Source of the DNA: Microbacterium sufflavum
GTDB taxonomy: Bacteria > Actinomycetota > Actinomycetes > Actinomycetales > Microbacteriaceae
DNA: 64,000 bases
Reading direction: 5' to 3'
NCBI RefSeq assembly: GCF_023101165.1
Contig: NZ_CP078076.1
Coordinates: 1,426,001 to 1,490,000, forward strand
The notes under the pieces are model-generated. The model had not been told where the DNA came from. It ran no database searches and saw nothing but the letters and a program-made list of their open reading frames with translations. How positions within the stretch are numbered: the stretch's first letter is position 1; the number at the start of each line of letters is the position of its first letter. The translations under genes were made by a program, and so were the position numbers. Shown piece by piece: positions 1-8,663 of the stretch.

Positions 1-711
1 CATGCTGACCGCGGCGAGATAGGCGAACGCGAGCCACTGCACGGGTGTCGCGGCGGGCGGCTGCGCGACGGCGGCGACGACGGCGAGCGCGGCCATCGGG
101 GGAGCGGCGAGCACGAGCGCCCAGGAGATCGTCTGCCACGACCCGAGCTCGCGCGCGAGCAGGCCGCCCTCCGCGTAGCCGACGGCCGCGGCGAGCACGG
201 CCCCGAAGAGCAGCAGGTCGGCGACGTGGAGGGTGCCGAGTCCCCCGCCCTGCAGGGCAGCGAAGCCGACCGCGGCCAGGGCGCCCACGGCCGCGAAGGC
301 CCAGAACGACCGCGCCGGCCTCTCTCCGGTGCGCACCACGACGGCGACGGCGGTGGCGGCCGGGAGCAGGCCGATCACCACCGCGGCGTGACTCGCGGGG
401 GCCGTGGTGAGCGCGAACGAGGTCAGGAGCGGGAACCCGGCGATCACTCCGCCCGCGACGACCGCGAGCCGTGCCCACTGCCGGGCGGAGGGCGGCGAGG
501 CGCGGAACGCGGCGAGCACGATCGCGGCGAGGACGGCGGCGACCACGGCCCGGGCCGAACCGATGAACAGGGGCGACAACCCGCCGATCGCGACGCGGGT
601 GAAGGGCAGCGTGAACGAGAAGGCGATGACCCCGAGGAGCCCCCAGGCTGGTCCTGCATATCTGGATAGCGCTGTCGAACGAAGGGCAGTAGCGCTACTC
701 TGTTCTCTCAT
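1..711 (-). CDS. EamA-family (DMT superfamily) transporter, C-terminus beyond the window
   Basis: I translated this stretch by hand: 237 codons stay open from the ATG at 711 to the window edge. It is a run of hydrophobic helices typical of the 10-helix drug/metabolite exporters. The first EamA repeat begins with WGLLGVIAFSFTLPFTRVA and the second begins near residue 165. The family exports or imports small metabolites and amino acids across the inner membrane; the substrate cannot be read from sequence. It is divergent from a MocR regulator, a common pairing in which the regulator controls the transporter. The two ATG codons overlap (709-712). There is no Shine-Dalgarno, but TATCCT at 722-717 on this strand would allow a leaderless mRNA. 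The last three or so helices lie outside the window. Confidence 0.85.
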   Translation of the reverse strand, partial: MREQSSATALRSTALSRYAGPAWGLLGVIAFSFTLPFTRVAIGGLSPLFIGSARAVVAAVLAAIVLAAFRASPPSARQWARLAVVAGGVIAGFPLLTSFALTTAPASHAAVVIGLLPAATAVAVVVRTGERPARSFWAFAAVGALAAVGFAALQGGGLGTLHVADLLLFGAVLAAAVGYAEGGLLARELGSWQTISWALVLAAPPMAALAVVAAVAQPPAATPVQWLAFAYLAAVSM

Positions 712-722
712 GGGTCAGGATA
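667..722. promoter_or_regulatory. Compact divergent promoter/operator of the EamA and MocR genes
   Basis: TAGCGCT occurs twice in direct orientation (667-673 and 690-696), 23 bp apart, about two helical turns. This resembles direct-repeat operators of MocR regulators. TACTCT (696-701) lies 8 bases before the MocR ATG. TATCCT on the minus strand (722-717) lies 5 bases before the EamA ATG. Each candidate -10 therefore sits inside the other gene. Assignment is by inspection only. Confidence 0.45.
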
Positions 723-2116
723 GCACCGAGCGCATCGTCCGTGGACTGCGGGCCTGGGTGGCGTCGGCCGCACCCGGTGCCCGGCTCCCGTCCAGTCGCG
801 CGCTCGTCGCCGAGTACGGGGCGAGCCCGGTCACGGTGCAGCGCGCCGTGCAGCAGCTCGCGCGCAGCGGTCTGATCGACACGCGGCCGGGGGTCGGCAC
901 GTTCGTCCGGGCCGCGCGGGCCCCCAGAGCGCTGGACCACAGCTGGCAGACCGCCGCGCTCGGCCCCGCCCCCATGCGCTCCTCGGGTCTCTCCGCGACG
1001 CAGCGCACCGCCGCCCCGGACGTCATCGGCCTGCACTCGGGCTATCCCTCGCCCGAGCTGCTGCCGGAGCGCCTGGTCCGGCAGGCGCTCGTCCGGGCGT
1101 CGCGCACCCCCGCCGCGGTGACGCGCTCCCCGGCCGCCGGTCTCCCCGAGCTCCAGGCATGGTTCGCCGCGGAGCTGGCGGCGACCGTCCCCTCCGGCAT
1201 CGCGGCACCCTCACCCAGGGACGCACTGGTCGTGGCCGGCAGCCAGAGCGGTCTCAGTTCGATCTTCCGGGCCGTCGTGGGCACCGGGCGGCCGCTGCTG
1301 ATCGAGTCGCCCACGTACTGGGGGGCGCTCCTGGCGGCGGAGCAGGCGGGGGTCGCACTGGTGCCGATCCCCTCCGGACCCGCCGGCCCCGACCCGGACG
1401 AGGTGGAGCGGGCGTTCGCGCGGACGGGAGCGCGGGCGTTCTACGCCCAGCCGACGTTCGCGAATCCGAGCGGCGCGCGCTGGTCGGCCGCGACGGGGGA
1501 GGCGGTGCTCGAGATCGTGCGGCGGCACGGGGCGTTCCTCATCGAGGACGACTGGGCGCACGACCTCGGCATCGACGCCGGCGCGCATCCCCTCGCCGCG
1601 GCCGACGACGACGGACACGTGGTGTACGTGCGCTCGCTCACCAAGAGCGTCTCGCCCGCGCTGCGCGTGGCGGCGGTGATCGCCCGCGGCCCGGCGCGTG
1701 AGCGGATCCTCGTGGACCGGGCTGCCGAGGGCATGTACGTGAGCGGGCTGCTGCAGGCCGCGGCGCTCGACGTGGTGACGCAGCCGGCCTGGCGCACGCA
1801 CCTGCGCGGATTCCGCGAGCAGCTGCGCACGCGCCGTGACCTGCTGGTGTCGAGCCTCGCAGCGCACGCGCCCGGGGTGACGGTGGAGAACGTGCCGGCG
1901 GGCGGCCTGAACCTGTGGGCGCGGCTGCCGGAGGGGACGGACGTCGGCCGGGTCGTGCGGGAGTGCGAGCTCCGCGGCCTGCTCATCGCCCCGGGTGGCG
2001 AGTGGTTCCCGGCGGAGCCCGCTGGTGCGTACGTGCGACTCACCTACGCGAACGCCGATCCCTCCCGGTACGCCGAGGCCGCGGGCATCCTCGGCGCCGT
2101 CGTCGACTGGTCCTGA
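710..2116 (+). CDS. MocR-type GntR/aminotransferase-like transcriptional regulator
   Basis: The 468-residue protein has an N-terminal GntR winged helix (about residues 10-75; the core reads RLPSSRALVAEYGASPVTV). It is joined to a fold-type I aminotransferase-like domain (about 110-460). The PLP-binding lysine is K312 in the SLTKSVSPALRV motif, and IEDDW near residue 280 holds the usual PLP-ring aspartate. MocR proteins sense PLP or amino-compound adducts and usually activate a divergent gene, here the EamA transporter. The ATG at 710 is the only start that keeps the whole helix-turn-helix. It has no Shine-Dalgarno and is probably leaderless. The ligand is unknown. Confidence 0.92.
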   Translation: MGQDSTERIVRGLRAWVASAAPGARLPSSRALVAEYGASPVTVQRAVQQLARSGLIDTRPGVGTFVRAARAPRALDHSWQTAALGPAPMRSSGLSATQRTAAPDVIGLHSGYPSPELLPERLVRQALVRASRTPAAVTRSPAAGLPELQAWFAAELAATVPSGIAAPSPRDALVVAGSQSGLSSIFRAVVGTGRPLLIESPTYWGALLAAEQAGVALVPIPSGPAGPDPDEVERAFARTGARAFYAQPTFANPSGARWSAATGEAVLEIVRRHGAFLIEDDWAHDLGIDAGAHPLAAADDDGHVVYVRSLTKSVSPALRVAAVIARGPARERILVDRAAEGMYVSGLLQAAALDVVTQPAWRTHLRGFREQLRTRRDLLVSSLAAHAPGVTVENVPAGGLNLWARLPEGTDVGRVVRECELRGLLIAPGGEWFPAEPAGAYVRLTYANADPSRYAEAAGILGAVVDWS

Positions 2117-2120
2117 TTCC

Positions 2121-2324
2121 TCACTTCCGCGGCCAGAGCTTCCGGCGCAGCGCGGGGGCCAGCAGGGCGACCGCGACGAGCAGGGAGATCGCGACGTTGA
2201 GCAGGAAGATCGGATTCTCCCCGGGGAGGAACTCGTAGACCACCGCGTTCCCGGCGGCGCTGACCACGGCGAGAGCCAGCACGAGATACATCGTTCTTCT
2301 CCCCTGGGCAGTGCGCGCGCTCAT
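2121..2324 (-). CDS. Small two-helix membrane protein, function unknown
   Basis: A 67-residue protein with two hydrophobic segments (about residues 12-30 and 40-57) and a basic tail, LRRKLWPRK. The ATG at 2324 is preceded by GGAGGGTGAG. A second ATG at 2291 also has a good ribosome site (GGGAGAAG) and would give a 56-residue form without the basic N-terminus. It converges on the MocR gene, 4 bases from its stop, and lies downstream of the KimA-like permease on the same strand. I recognise no family. Confidence 0.6.
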   Translation of the reverse strand: MSARTAQGRRTMYLVLALAVVSAAGNAVVYEFLPGENPIFLLNVAISLLVAVALLAPALRRKLWPRK

Positions 2325-2371
2325 CTCACCCTCCAGACTACCTCATATGACGACAGTATGATCCGAAATGA

Positions 2372-2390
2372 CTGCCATGGAGCATGGCAG
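2372..2390. terminator. Short hairpin after the KimA-like gene
   Basis: A perfect 8-bp inverted repeat, CTGCCATG-GAG-CATGGCAG, lies 57 bases beyond the stop of the permease gene on the minus strand and is followed on that strand by TCATTT. It could end the permease transcript, or act as an operator for the small gene starting at 2324. The U-tract is weak. Confidence 0.35.
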
Positions 2391-2446
2391 GTGCGGCCTC
2401 GACCCGGCGGTCTCGGCTGAGCCGGCGCGCGCGGAACCCGCCGGAC

Positions 2447-4549
2447 TCACTCCGCCGAGGGGGGACCGGCGGGGCGGTGGGCGCGGCGGCCCGACACCAC
2501 GACCGGGCGACCGGCACGCTCCTGGCCCGGTAGCGGGCGGGAGCGGCGACCGTAGATGAGCTCGGACGAGTCGAGCAGCCACGGCACCAGGGTGATCGAG
2601 ACGCCGTGCACCAGCATGAGCTGGTTCGCGAGTCGACGTGCCCGCCGGTTGTGCAGGAACGACTCCCACCAGTGGCCCACGATGTACTGCGGCAGATACA
2701 CGGTCACGACCGAGGAGCCGTGCTTCTCGCGGTACTGGCGGATGAACTGCGTCACCGGCTGCGCGAACGAGCGGTACGGCGACTCGACGATCACGAGGGG
2801 CACCGGCACGAGGTGCTCGGCCCACTCGCGCTGGAGCGCCGCCGCGTCGTCGGCCGACACGGCCACGTGCACCGCGAGCGTCTTGTCGTGCTTGGCGGCG
2901 ATCGCGTAGTCGATGGCCTTCATGACCGGCTTCTGCAGATGGTTCACGAGCACGATCGCCACGTCGCCCGACGCCCCGAAGCGGGTGGTGTCGTCGATCG
3001 CGATCTCGTGCTCCACGTCGCGGTAGTACCGCTTCACGCCGATCATGAGGAACGCGAGCACCGGGATCGCGAAGAACACCAGGTAGGCGCCGTGCGTGAA
3101 CTTGGTGATGGTCACGATGACCAGCACCAGCACCGTGAGGGTCGCCCCGGCCGAGTTGATCAGCAGGCCCACCTTCGCCGAGCGGCGGTCGGTCGCCGCT
3201 GTGCCGTCTCGCGGTCCCGCGGCCGGTTCTCGCAGCACGCGCCGCCAGTGGCGCACCATGCCGATCTGCCCGAGCGAGAACGACACGAACACCCCGATGA
3301 TGTACAGCTGGATCAGTGTCGTCAGCCGGGCCTGGAACACCACCAGCACCGCGATCGCCGCGATGCCGAGCAGGATCATGCCGTTCGAGAACACCAAGCG
3401 GTCGCCACGGGTGTTGAGCGACTTGGGGGCGTAGCCGTCGCGCGCGAGCACCGCGCCCAGCAGCGGGAAGCCGTTGAAGGCCGTGTTCGCCGCGAGCAGC
3501 AGCACGCACGCGGTCGCCGCCTGCACGATGAAGAAGGGGATGCTGCCGCCGCCGAACGTCGCGGCCGCGATCTGCGCCATCAGGCTCGGCTGCGGCGTGG
3601 TGCAGTCGAAGCCGATCAGGTCGCACGGGTTCTCGGCGTAGTGCACGCCCGTGATGAGCGCGAGGGCGGTGAGGCCGGAGAACAGGCAGATCGCGATGGT
3701 GCCCATGAGCACGAGCGTGGACTGGGCGTTGCGCACCTTGGGCGCCCGGAACGCGGGCACGCCGTTCGACACGGCCTCGACGCCGGTGAGCGCGGAGCAT
3801 CCGCTCGAGAACGCGCGCAGGATGAGGAGGATGACGGCCGCCTGGCTCAGGCTCTCCGCCTGCACGCTGAAGTCCGCGCTGGACGCGACGGGGGCGTCGC
3901 CGAAGACCGTGCGGATCAGGCCCGTGACGATCATGATGCCGACCGAGCCGATGAACACGTACGTCGGGATCGCGAACACCAGCGACGCCTCGCGCACGCC
4001 GCGCAGGTTCACGATGATGATGAGGATCACGAAGCCCACCGCGAGTTCGACGCGGAAGGGGTCGAGCCCCGGCACGGCCGAGATGATGTTGTCCACGCCC
4101 GAGGCGACCGACACCGCGACGGTCAGCACGTAGTCCACCAGGAGTGCCGCCGCCACGATCACGCCGGGGATCTCGCCGAGGTTCTTCGACGCGACCTCGT
4201 AGTCGCCGCCGCCCGAGGGGTAGGCCTTGATGAGCTGACGGTAGCTGAGCACCACCACGAGCAGCAGCACCACGACGGCGATCGCGACGAGCGGCGTGAA
4301 CGACAGGAACGTGAGCCCGCCGATCAGCAGGATCATCACGAGCTCCTGCGGCGCATAGGCCACCGAGCTCAGTGCGTCGGAGGCGAAGATCGGCAGCGCC
4401 ATGCGCTTGGGGAGCAGCTGCTCGTCGACCTGCTCGCTCGTCAGCGGGTCGCCGATGAGGATGCGCTTCGCTCGCGGCGGCGCGTCCGCGCCGAGTCGGG
4501 TTTCTTCTGACACGTCCGGCGACACTACGCCCGCGCGCGGCGCCCTCAC
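2447..4549 (-). CDS. KimA/YdaO-like APC-superfamily permease, probable potassium or amino acid transporter
   Basis: The 700-residue protein begins, after about 45 soluble residues, with ASDALSSVAYAPQELVM and YPSGGGDYEVASKNLGE. These motifs match the KimA (YdaO) branch of the APC superfamily, K+/H+ symporters in Bacillus. About 12 membrane helices run to residue 510. A cytoplasmic C-terminal domain of about 170 residues follows, as in KimA, where it has a USP-like fold. The GTG at 4549 has AAGGA four bases upstream; GTG codons at 4525 and 4513 are alternatives. It is longer than KimA (about 607 residues). I see no ydaO riboswitch, but phased repeats lie upstream. Annotation pipelines often call this family simply APC amino acid permease. 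Confidence 0.8.
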   Translation of the reverse strand: MRAPRAGVVSPDVSEETRLGADAPPRAKRILIGDPLTSEQVDEQLLPKRMALPIFASDALSSVAYAPQELVMILLIGGLTFLSFTPLVAIAVVVLLLVVVLSYRQLIKAYPSGGGDYEVASKNLGEIPGVIVAAALLVDYVLTVAVSVASGVDNIISAVPGLDPFRVELAVGFVILIIIVNLRGVREASLVFAIPTYVFIGSVGIMIVTGLIRTVFGDAPVASSADFSVQAESLSQAAVILLILRAFSSGCSALTGVEAVSNGVPAFRAPKVRNAQSTLVLMGTIAICLFSGLTALALITGVHYAENPCDLIGFDCTTPQPSLMAQIAAATFGGGSIPFFIVQAATACVLLLAANTAFNGFPLLGAVLARDGYAPKSLNTRGDRLVFSNGMILLGIAAIAVLVVFQARLTTLIQLYIIGVFVSFSLGQIGMVRHWRRVLREPAAGPRDGTAATDRRSAKVGLLINSAGATLTVLVLVIVTITKFTHGAYLVFFAIPVLAFLMIGVKRYYRDVEHEIAIDDTTRFGASGDVAIVLVNHLQKPVMKAIDYAIAAKHDKTLAVHVAVSADDAAALQREWAEHLVPVPLVIVESPYRSFAQPVTQFIRQYREKHGSSVVTVYLPQYIVGHWWESFLHNRRARRLANQLMLVHGVSITLVPWLLDSSELIYGRRSRPLPGQERAGRPVVVSGRRAHRPAGPPSAE

Positions 4550-4552
4550 AAG

Positions 4553-4605
4553 ATCCTTACGGAATCCCTACGGTCGCATTCCGCACCCTGACGGAATCCT
4601 TACGG
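4553..4605. repeat. Four phased 10-bp repeats in the kimA-like/vanZ divergent promoter
   Basis: Four copies of a sequence close to ATCCTTACGG lie in direct orientation at 4553-4562, 4564-4573, 4585-4594 (ACCCTGACGG) and 4596-4605. Start-to-start spacings are 11, 21 and 11 bp, so all copies face the same side of the helix. Eleven-bp direct repeats are the usual binding pattern of OmpR/PhoB-family response regulators. The block fills the 78-bp gap between the two divergent genes. Confidence 0.6.
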
Positions 4606-4627
4606 GCACCGCGTAGCCTTGTTCTCC

Positions 4628-5704
4628 ATGGGGGAGCAGGTCGTTCTGGGTGTCATCGCGATCGCGATCGGAATGGCCGTCGGCATCGTGCTGTTCGTGC
4701 CGTTCGTCGCGATCAGCTACCGCCGCCGCGGGAGGCTCAGCTTCGGACGGACGATGCTGTGGCTCGGCGCCCTGATCTACTTCTGGGCGATCTGGACGTA
4801 CACGCTGCTGCCGCTGCCCGACCCCGACACGATCCGCTGCGTCGGCGCGATCATCGACCCGATGTCGGTCGTGCACGATCTGCAGCGCGCGTTCGCGTCT
4901 CCCCAGCCGTTGCGTCACCCGGCGTTCCTGCAGCTCGCCTTCAACGTGCTGCTGTTCCTCCCGCTCGGGGCGTTCGTGCGGGTGCTGGCCGGCCGCGGGG
5001 TCGTGGTCGCCCTGCTCGCCGGTCTCGGGCTCTCGCTGCTGGTCGAGACCACGCAGCTGACCGGCGTGTGGGGACTGTACCCGTGCGCGTACCGGTTCTT
5101 CGACGTCGGCGACCTGATGACCAACACGATCGGCGCGGTCGTGGGCTGCACGCTCGCACTCGTCGTGCCGCGCGCCCTGCGCGGCTCGCGCGCCGCCGCG
5201 GATGCGGATCAGCCGCGCCCGGTCACGCGCGGACGCCGGGCCCTGGCGATGCTGTGCGACGGTCTGGCGTACTTCTTCGTGAGCGCTGTCGTCGCCGTGA
5301 CCGTGCAGCTCTGGCTCGCGTACGTCGTGGACGACCGGGCGGCGGTGCTCGACGGCGCTGCGTCGGAGCTGGTGAGCACGGTGGCCGCCTCGGGCCTGTG
5401 GCTCGTTCTGATCCTCGTCACCGGTCGCTCGGTCGGCGATGTCGCGGTGCAGCTGCGCTACACCGGCTCGCGCCTGCCGATGATGCTCGCGCGCCTGCTG
5501 CGGTGGGCGGGCGGCATCGGCGGCATCGGCGCGCTCGCCCTGCTCGGCTTCCCGTTCGACCTGATCTCGTCGGTGCTCTACCCCGTGGCGGTCGTGCTGC
5601 TGTTCACCACGCGTCGCGGCCGCGGGCTCCCCGGGCTCCTCTCCGGGCAGGACGTGGAGGACGCGCGGGAGCGGCAGGCGTCGGCGCCCGTCGCGTCGGC
5701 CTGA
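4628..5704 (+). CDS. VanZ-family membrane protein with C-terminal RDD domain
   Basis: A 358-residue membrane protein. Residues about 1-185 form a VanZ-like domain: several helices, FNVLLFLPLGAFVR, and ETTQLTGVWGLYPCAYRFFD followed by DVGDLMTNTIGAVVG. Residues about 205-340 form an RDD-like domain (ALAMLCDGLAYFFVSAVV, then GRSVGDVAVQLRY). VanZ relates to low-level teicoplanin resistance in enterococci, but most actinobacterial members are of unknown function. TAGCCT (4614-4619) lies 8 bases before the ATG, which suggests a leaderless transcript under the phased repeats. It is divergent from the KimA-like permease, so both may answer the same envelope or ion signal (inference). Confidence 0.82.
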   Translation: MGEQVVLGVIAIAIGMAVGIVLFVPFVAISYRRRGRLSFGRTMLWLGALIYFWAIWTYTLLPLPDPDTIRCVGAIIDPMSVVHDLQRAFASPQPLRHPAFLQLAFNVLLFLPLGAFVRVLAGRGVVVALLAGLGLSLLVETTQLTGVWGLYPCAYRFFDVGDLMTNTIGAVVGCTLALVVPRALRGSRAAADADQPRPVTRGRRALAMLCDGLAYFFVSAVVAVTVQLWLAYVVDDRAAVLDGAASELVSTVAASGLWLVLILVTGRSVGDVAVQLRYTGSRLPMMLARLLRWAGGIGGIGALALLGFPFDLISSVLYPVAVVLLFTTRRGRGLPGLLSGQDVEDARERQASAPVASA

Positions 5705-5834
5705 CCGGTCGCCCTCCCCGCCGCCCGGTCGATCGCCCGCGGATCCGTGATCGACGACCCTCGTTCCCGGGACGCGGGACGGCGCAGAGTGACGGTGCGT
5801 CCGTCCGGGCGCCTCGAGCGAACAGGAGCCACCC

Positions 5835-6596
5835 ATGACCGACACCGCCACCCGCCCCCGCGGACACCGACCCCCCACCCGCCGCGGCGGCCGACTGTGG
5901 CTGCTCTGGGGCGTTGCCGCCGGGCTCCTCGGCGTCACCGCCACCGTGGTGTTCGACGTGCGGCCGTGGTCGGAGGCCGACTACGCCCGCGGTGGCATCC
6001 TCTCCGCAGCGGCCGAAGACATGGCGGGGCTCGACCCCGTGGGCAACAAGATCGGGTTCCTGCTCGGCTTCGCGGCCGTGGCCTGCCTCCTGGTACTGCA
6101 GGGCTCCTGGCGCGTGCGCGTCGAACGCGGATCCACCTCGGTCGCGGCGCGCGTGTTCTCCGCGGGGCTCGTGACCTCGGCCGCCGGGCTCACGTTCGGC
6201 TACGCCTGGAAGGGCACGCTCGGGCTGTACGGCCACGGCGGCCCGGAGTTCGGCAGCTTCGGCGACGAGGGTCTGCTGGTGTTCTACGCGCTCACCGACT
6301 TCGGCGCGTTCATCCCGTGGTTCGGTGTGCTCGTGTCGCTGGCCGCGCTCGCCGCCATGGCCTGGTTCGAGCGGTCGGCCTCGCGCATCCTCGGGACGCT
6401 GCTCGGGGCCCTGGTGCTGCTGATCGCGGCGGGGTACATCCTCACCGGCGTGCCGGGGCTCGCCGGACCGGTCGGTGGCCTCGGGCTCGCGTTCGCCTCG
6501 CTGTGGATGCTGCTGGGGCGCCGCGGGGTCTCGTCCGGGGACACCGCGACGGACCGGGCGGCTGCCACCGGCACCCCGCTGCCCGGCAGGTCGTGA
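5835..6596 (+). CDS. Polytopic membrane protein of unknown function
   Basis: A 253-residue protein with a basic N-terminus and about six hydrophobic segments (roughly 23-43, 70-90, 105-127, 150-172, 183-205, 207-232). The stretch between the first two is acidic and probably exposed. ATG at 5835 has AGGAG eight bases upstream. It follows the VanZ-RDD gene after 130 bases and converges on the sensor kinase gene with a 9-base gap. I do not recognise the family and assign no function. Confidence 0.75.
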   Translation: MTDTATRPRGHRPPTRRGGRLWLLWGVAAGLLGVTATVVFDVRPWSEADYARGGILSAAAEDMAGLDPVGNKIGFLLGFAAVACLLVLQGSWRVRVERGSTSVAARVFSAGLVTSAAGLTFGYAWKGTLGLYGHGGPEFGSFGDEGLLVFYALTDFGAFIPWFGVLVSLAALAAMAWFERSASRILGTLLGALVLLIAAGYILTGVPGLAGPVGGLGLAFASLWMLLGRRGVSSGDTATDRAAATGTPLPGRS

Positions 6597-6605
6597 CGGC
6601 GGGCC

Positions 6606-8663
6606 TCAGCCGGGGCTGACCGCGGCGGCGTGCACGCTCACCCGGGTGCCGCCGCCCGGCGGTCGGTCCCAGCCCACGCGGAACCCCGCCTCGTCCGCCC
6701 ACTCCCGCATCGACGCGAGCCCCACGCCGGCCCCTCGACGATCGGGGAGCCCGCGGCCGTCGTCCTGCACGCACAGCAGCCGCTCGCCGGGGCCGCCGAG
6801 CGTGACCACCACCTCGCGCGCGCCGGCGTGCCGCACGGCGTTGAGCAGTGCCTCCGCGGCGATGCGCAGCAGGATGCCCGCACGGGCGGGGTCGAGATCG
6901 GGGTCGGCACCCGGAACGAGACGCACGGCCGCCCCCGCCGCGCCCAGTGCGGACACCAGGCGCCGCAGCTCGCCGTCGAGGTCGTGCACCGGGGTCGTGC
7001 CGCCGCGGGCGAGCCGGGCGAGGGTCGCCGTCTGCGCCTCCAGCAGCTCGGCGACGCGGGCGGCCGTCTCCTCCGCCGCCGCCCGGTCACCCCGTGCGAG
7101 CAGGTTGGTGGCCGCGGCGAGCGAGAACCCCGCTCCGGACAGCGCGGGCCCGAGCCCGTCGTGCAGCTCCCGGCGCAGCGCCCGTCGTTCCGCGTGCTGC
7201 GCCTCCGCCGCCGTCCGCCGTGCCTCGGCGAGGGCGGTCGATGCCTCCGCGAGCCGCACGACCACGCCGATCACCGGGCCCAGATCCGCGATCGCCTCGG
7301 TGGTCCTGCGCCCAACGGGCACCCCGTCGACCTCCCCGGTCACCTCCAGCACGACACCGGGATCGCCGTCCACCGCGAAGGCCGTGGTCGTGCCGCGGGG
7401 ATCCCCCACCACGACGTCCGTGGTGCCGAGGTGCTCGCCGTCACCGCCCGCGTCGTCCGCCGCGACCCGGAGGCGCACCGAACCGAGGCGCAGCGTGGCC
7501 CGCAGCGCCGTCGCCAGGGCGCGCAGGCCGTCCGCGCCGGTGGCGATCTCGCCCACCTCCGCCCCCAGCGTGTCCACGAGCCGCTCGGGCGCCCCCGCGT
7601 CGCCGTACACGAGGCGGTCGACCCGCCGGCGGATGAGGCGCCGCATCGGCAGCAGCCCGATCGCGACCAGCGCCGCGGTGGCGAACACGGCCAGTGGCGT
7701 CGGAGGGCCGACCGTCTCCATCGCTGTCACGATCAGCAGGTAGCCCGTCGCGGCGAGCACCGCCAGGATGCTGGTCGTGAGCACCGTGCTCACTGTCACG
7801 TCGACGCCGCGCAGCCGATGCTGCAGACCCATCACGAGCACCGCCGATGGATAGAAGATCTGCCCGACGATGGGCGCGATGGTGCCGAACACCCACAGCG
7901 GGGCTGCGAGCTGGAGCGAGGCGGGCAGCACCGTGACCACGTAGGAGGCGGTCAGGAACACATGCCCGACCAGCAGCCAGATCAGGGCGTACCGCTGCGA
8001 CCGCGGTGACCGGAGTGCCCGCTTCAGCACGATCACGGCGACCGCGGTCGAGGCGCACAGCGTCACGGCGGCCGCGGCCCCGTAGGCGCCGGGCAGCATC
8101 GCCTGGTACCACGGCCAGTCCGGGGCGAGCGGGTTGTCGAGCGGTCCGGCGCCCTGCTGGGTGAGGGACGCGACGGTGGCCACGCCGGCCGCCGTCACCA
8201 CGAGACACAGCAGCCCACGGTCGAGGGCGGCGCGCCGGCCGGGGAGCAGCAGCAGCGGCACGACCGCGGTCAGGAAGGTCCCGGGAACGAACGCCCAGCC
8301 GCCCGCGTAGGCGAGCAGTGCGCCTCCGGGGAGTCCGCCGCGGTCCACCGCCAGCAGGCCGTACTGCACGCCGAACGCCGCGAGCCCCGAGCCCACGGCG
8401 TGCACTGCGAGCAGCACGGCGACCGGCTGCGGACGACGCACCAGGAGCACCGCGGCGAGGGGCGCGTACACCGCCGCGACCGTGAGGCCGATGTCGTCGA
8501 ACCGGGCCTGCGCGGCCGGCGGGGCCGGAGCGAGGAAGGTGCCGGCGACGGGGGCCGCCGGGAGTTCGAACCGCCACGCCAGCAGGATCGACGCGGCCGC
8601 CAGACCCCAGGCGCTCGCGAGCACCGCGACCCCCGCGAGACGCCGAGCACCGCCGCCGGTCAT
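6606..8663 (-). CDS. Membrane sensor histidine kinase (HisKA_3 type)
   Basis: A 685-residue protein with about nine to ten N-terminal helices (residues 1-340), a GAF-like linker (about 350-480) and a HisKA_3/HATPase_c output. The phospho-acceptor is H501 in RRELHDGLGP. The N-box asparagine is N608 in EALLNAVRHAG, the G1 box is DDGRG at 634-638, and the glycine-rich end is PPGGGTRVSV. All catalytic residues are intact. Its ATG overlaps the stop of the upstream paralogue by 4 bases, so the two are translationally coupled. The cognate regulator is most likely the divergent NarL-type protein at 10977. The signal is unknown. Confidence 0.92.
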   Translation of the reverse strand: MTGGGARRLAGVAVLASAWGLAAASILLAWRFELPAAPVAGTFLAPAPPAAQARFDDIGLTVAAVYAPLAAVLLVRRPQPVAVLLAVHAVGSGLAAFGVQYGLLAVDRGGLPGGALLAYAGGWAFVPGTFLTAVVPLLLLPGRRAALDRGLLCLVVTAAGVATVASLTQQGAGPLDNPLAPDWPWYQAMLPGAYGAAAAVTLCASTAVAVIVLKRALRSPRSQRYALIWLLVGHVFLTASYVVTVLPASLQLAAPLWVFGTIAPIVGQIFYPSAVLVMGLQHRLRGVDVTVSTVLTTSILAVLAATGYLLIVTAMETVGPPTPLAVFATAALVAIGLLPMRRLIRRRVDRLVYGDAGAPERLVDTLGAEVGEIATGADGLRALATALRATLRLGSVRLRVAADDAGGDGEHLGTTDVVVGDPRGTTTAFAVDGDPGVVLEVTGEVDGVPVGRRTTEAIADLGPVIGVVVRLAEASTALAEARRTAAEAQHAERRALRRELHDGLGPALSGAGFSLAAATNLLARGDRAAAEETAARVAELLEAQTATLARLARGGTTPVHDLDGELRRLVSALGAAGAAVRLVPGADPDLDPARAGILLRIAAEALLNAVRHAGAREVVVTLGGPGERLLCVQDDGRGLPDRRGAGVGLASMREWADEAGFRVGWDRPPGGGTRVSVHAAAVSPG

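Noticed and set aside
2606..4510. A 634-codon His/Arg-rich open frame on the plus strand
   Set aside because: It is the antisense shadow of the KimA-like permease, whose motifs are intact.
4553..4605. ydaO-type c-di-AMP riboswitch upstream of the KimA-like gene
   Set aside because: The gap is only 78 bases and is filled by short direct repeats; the long conserved riboswitch core is not present.
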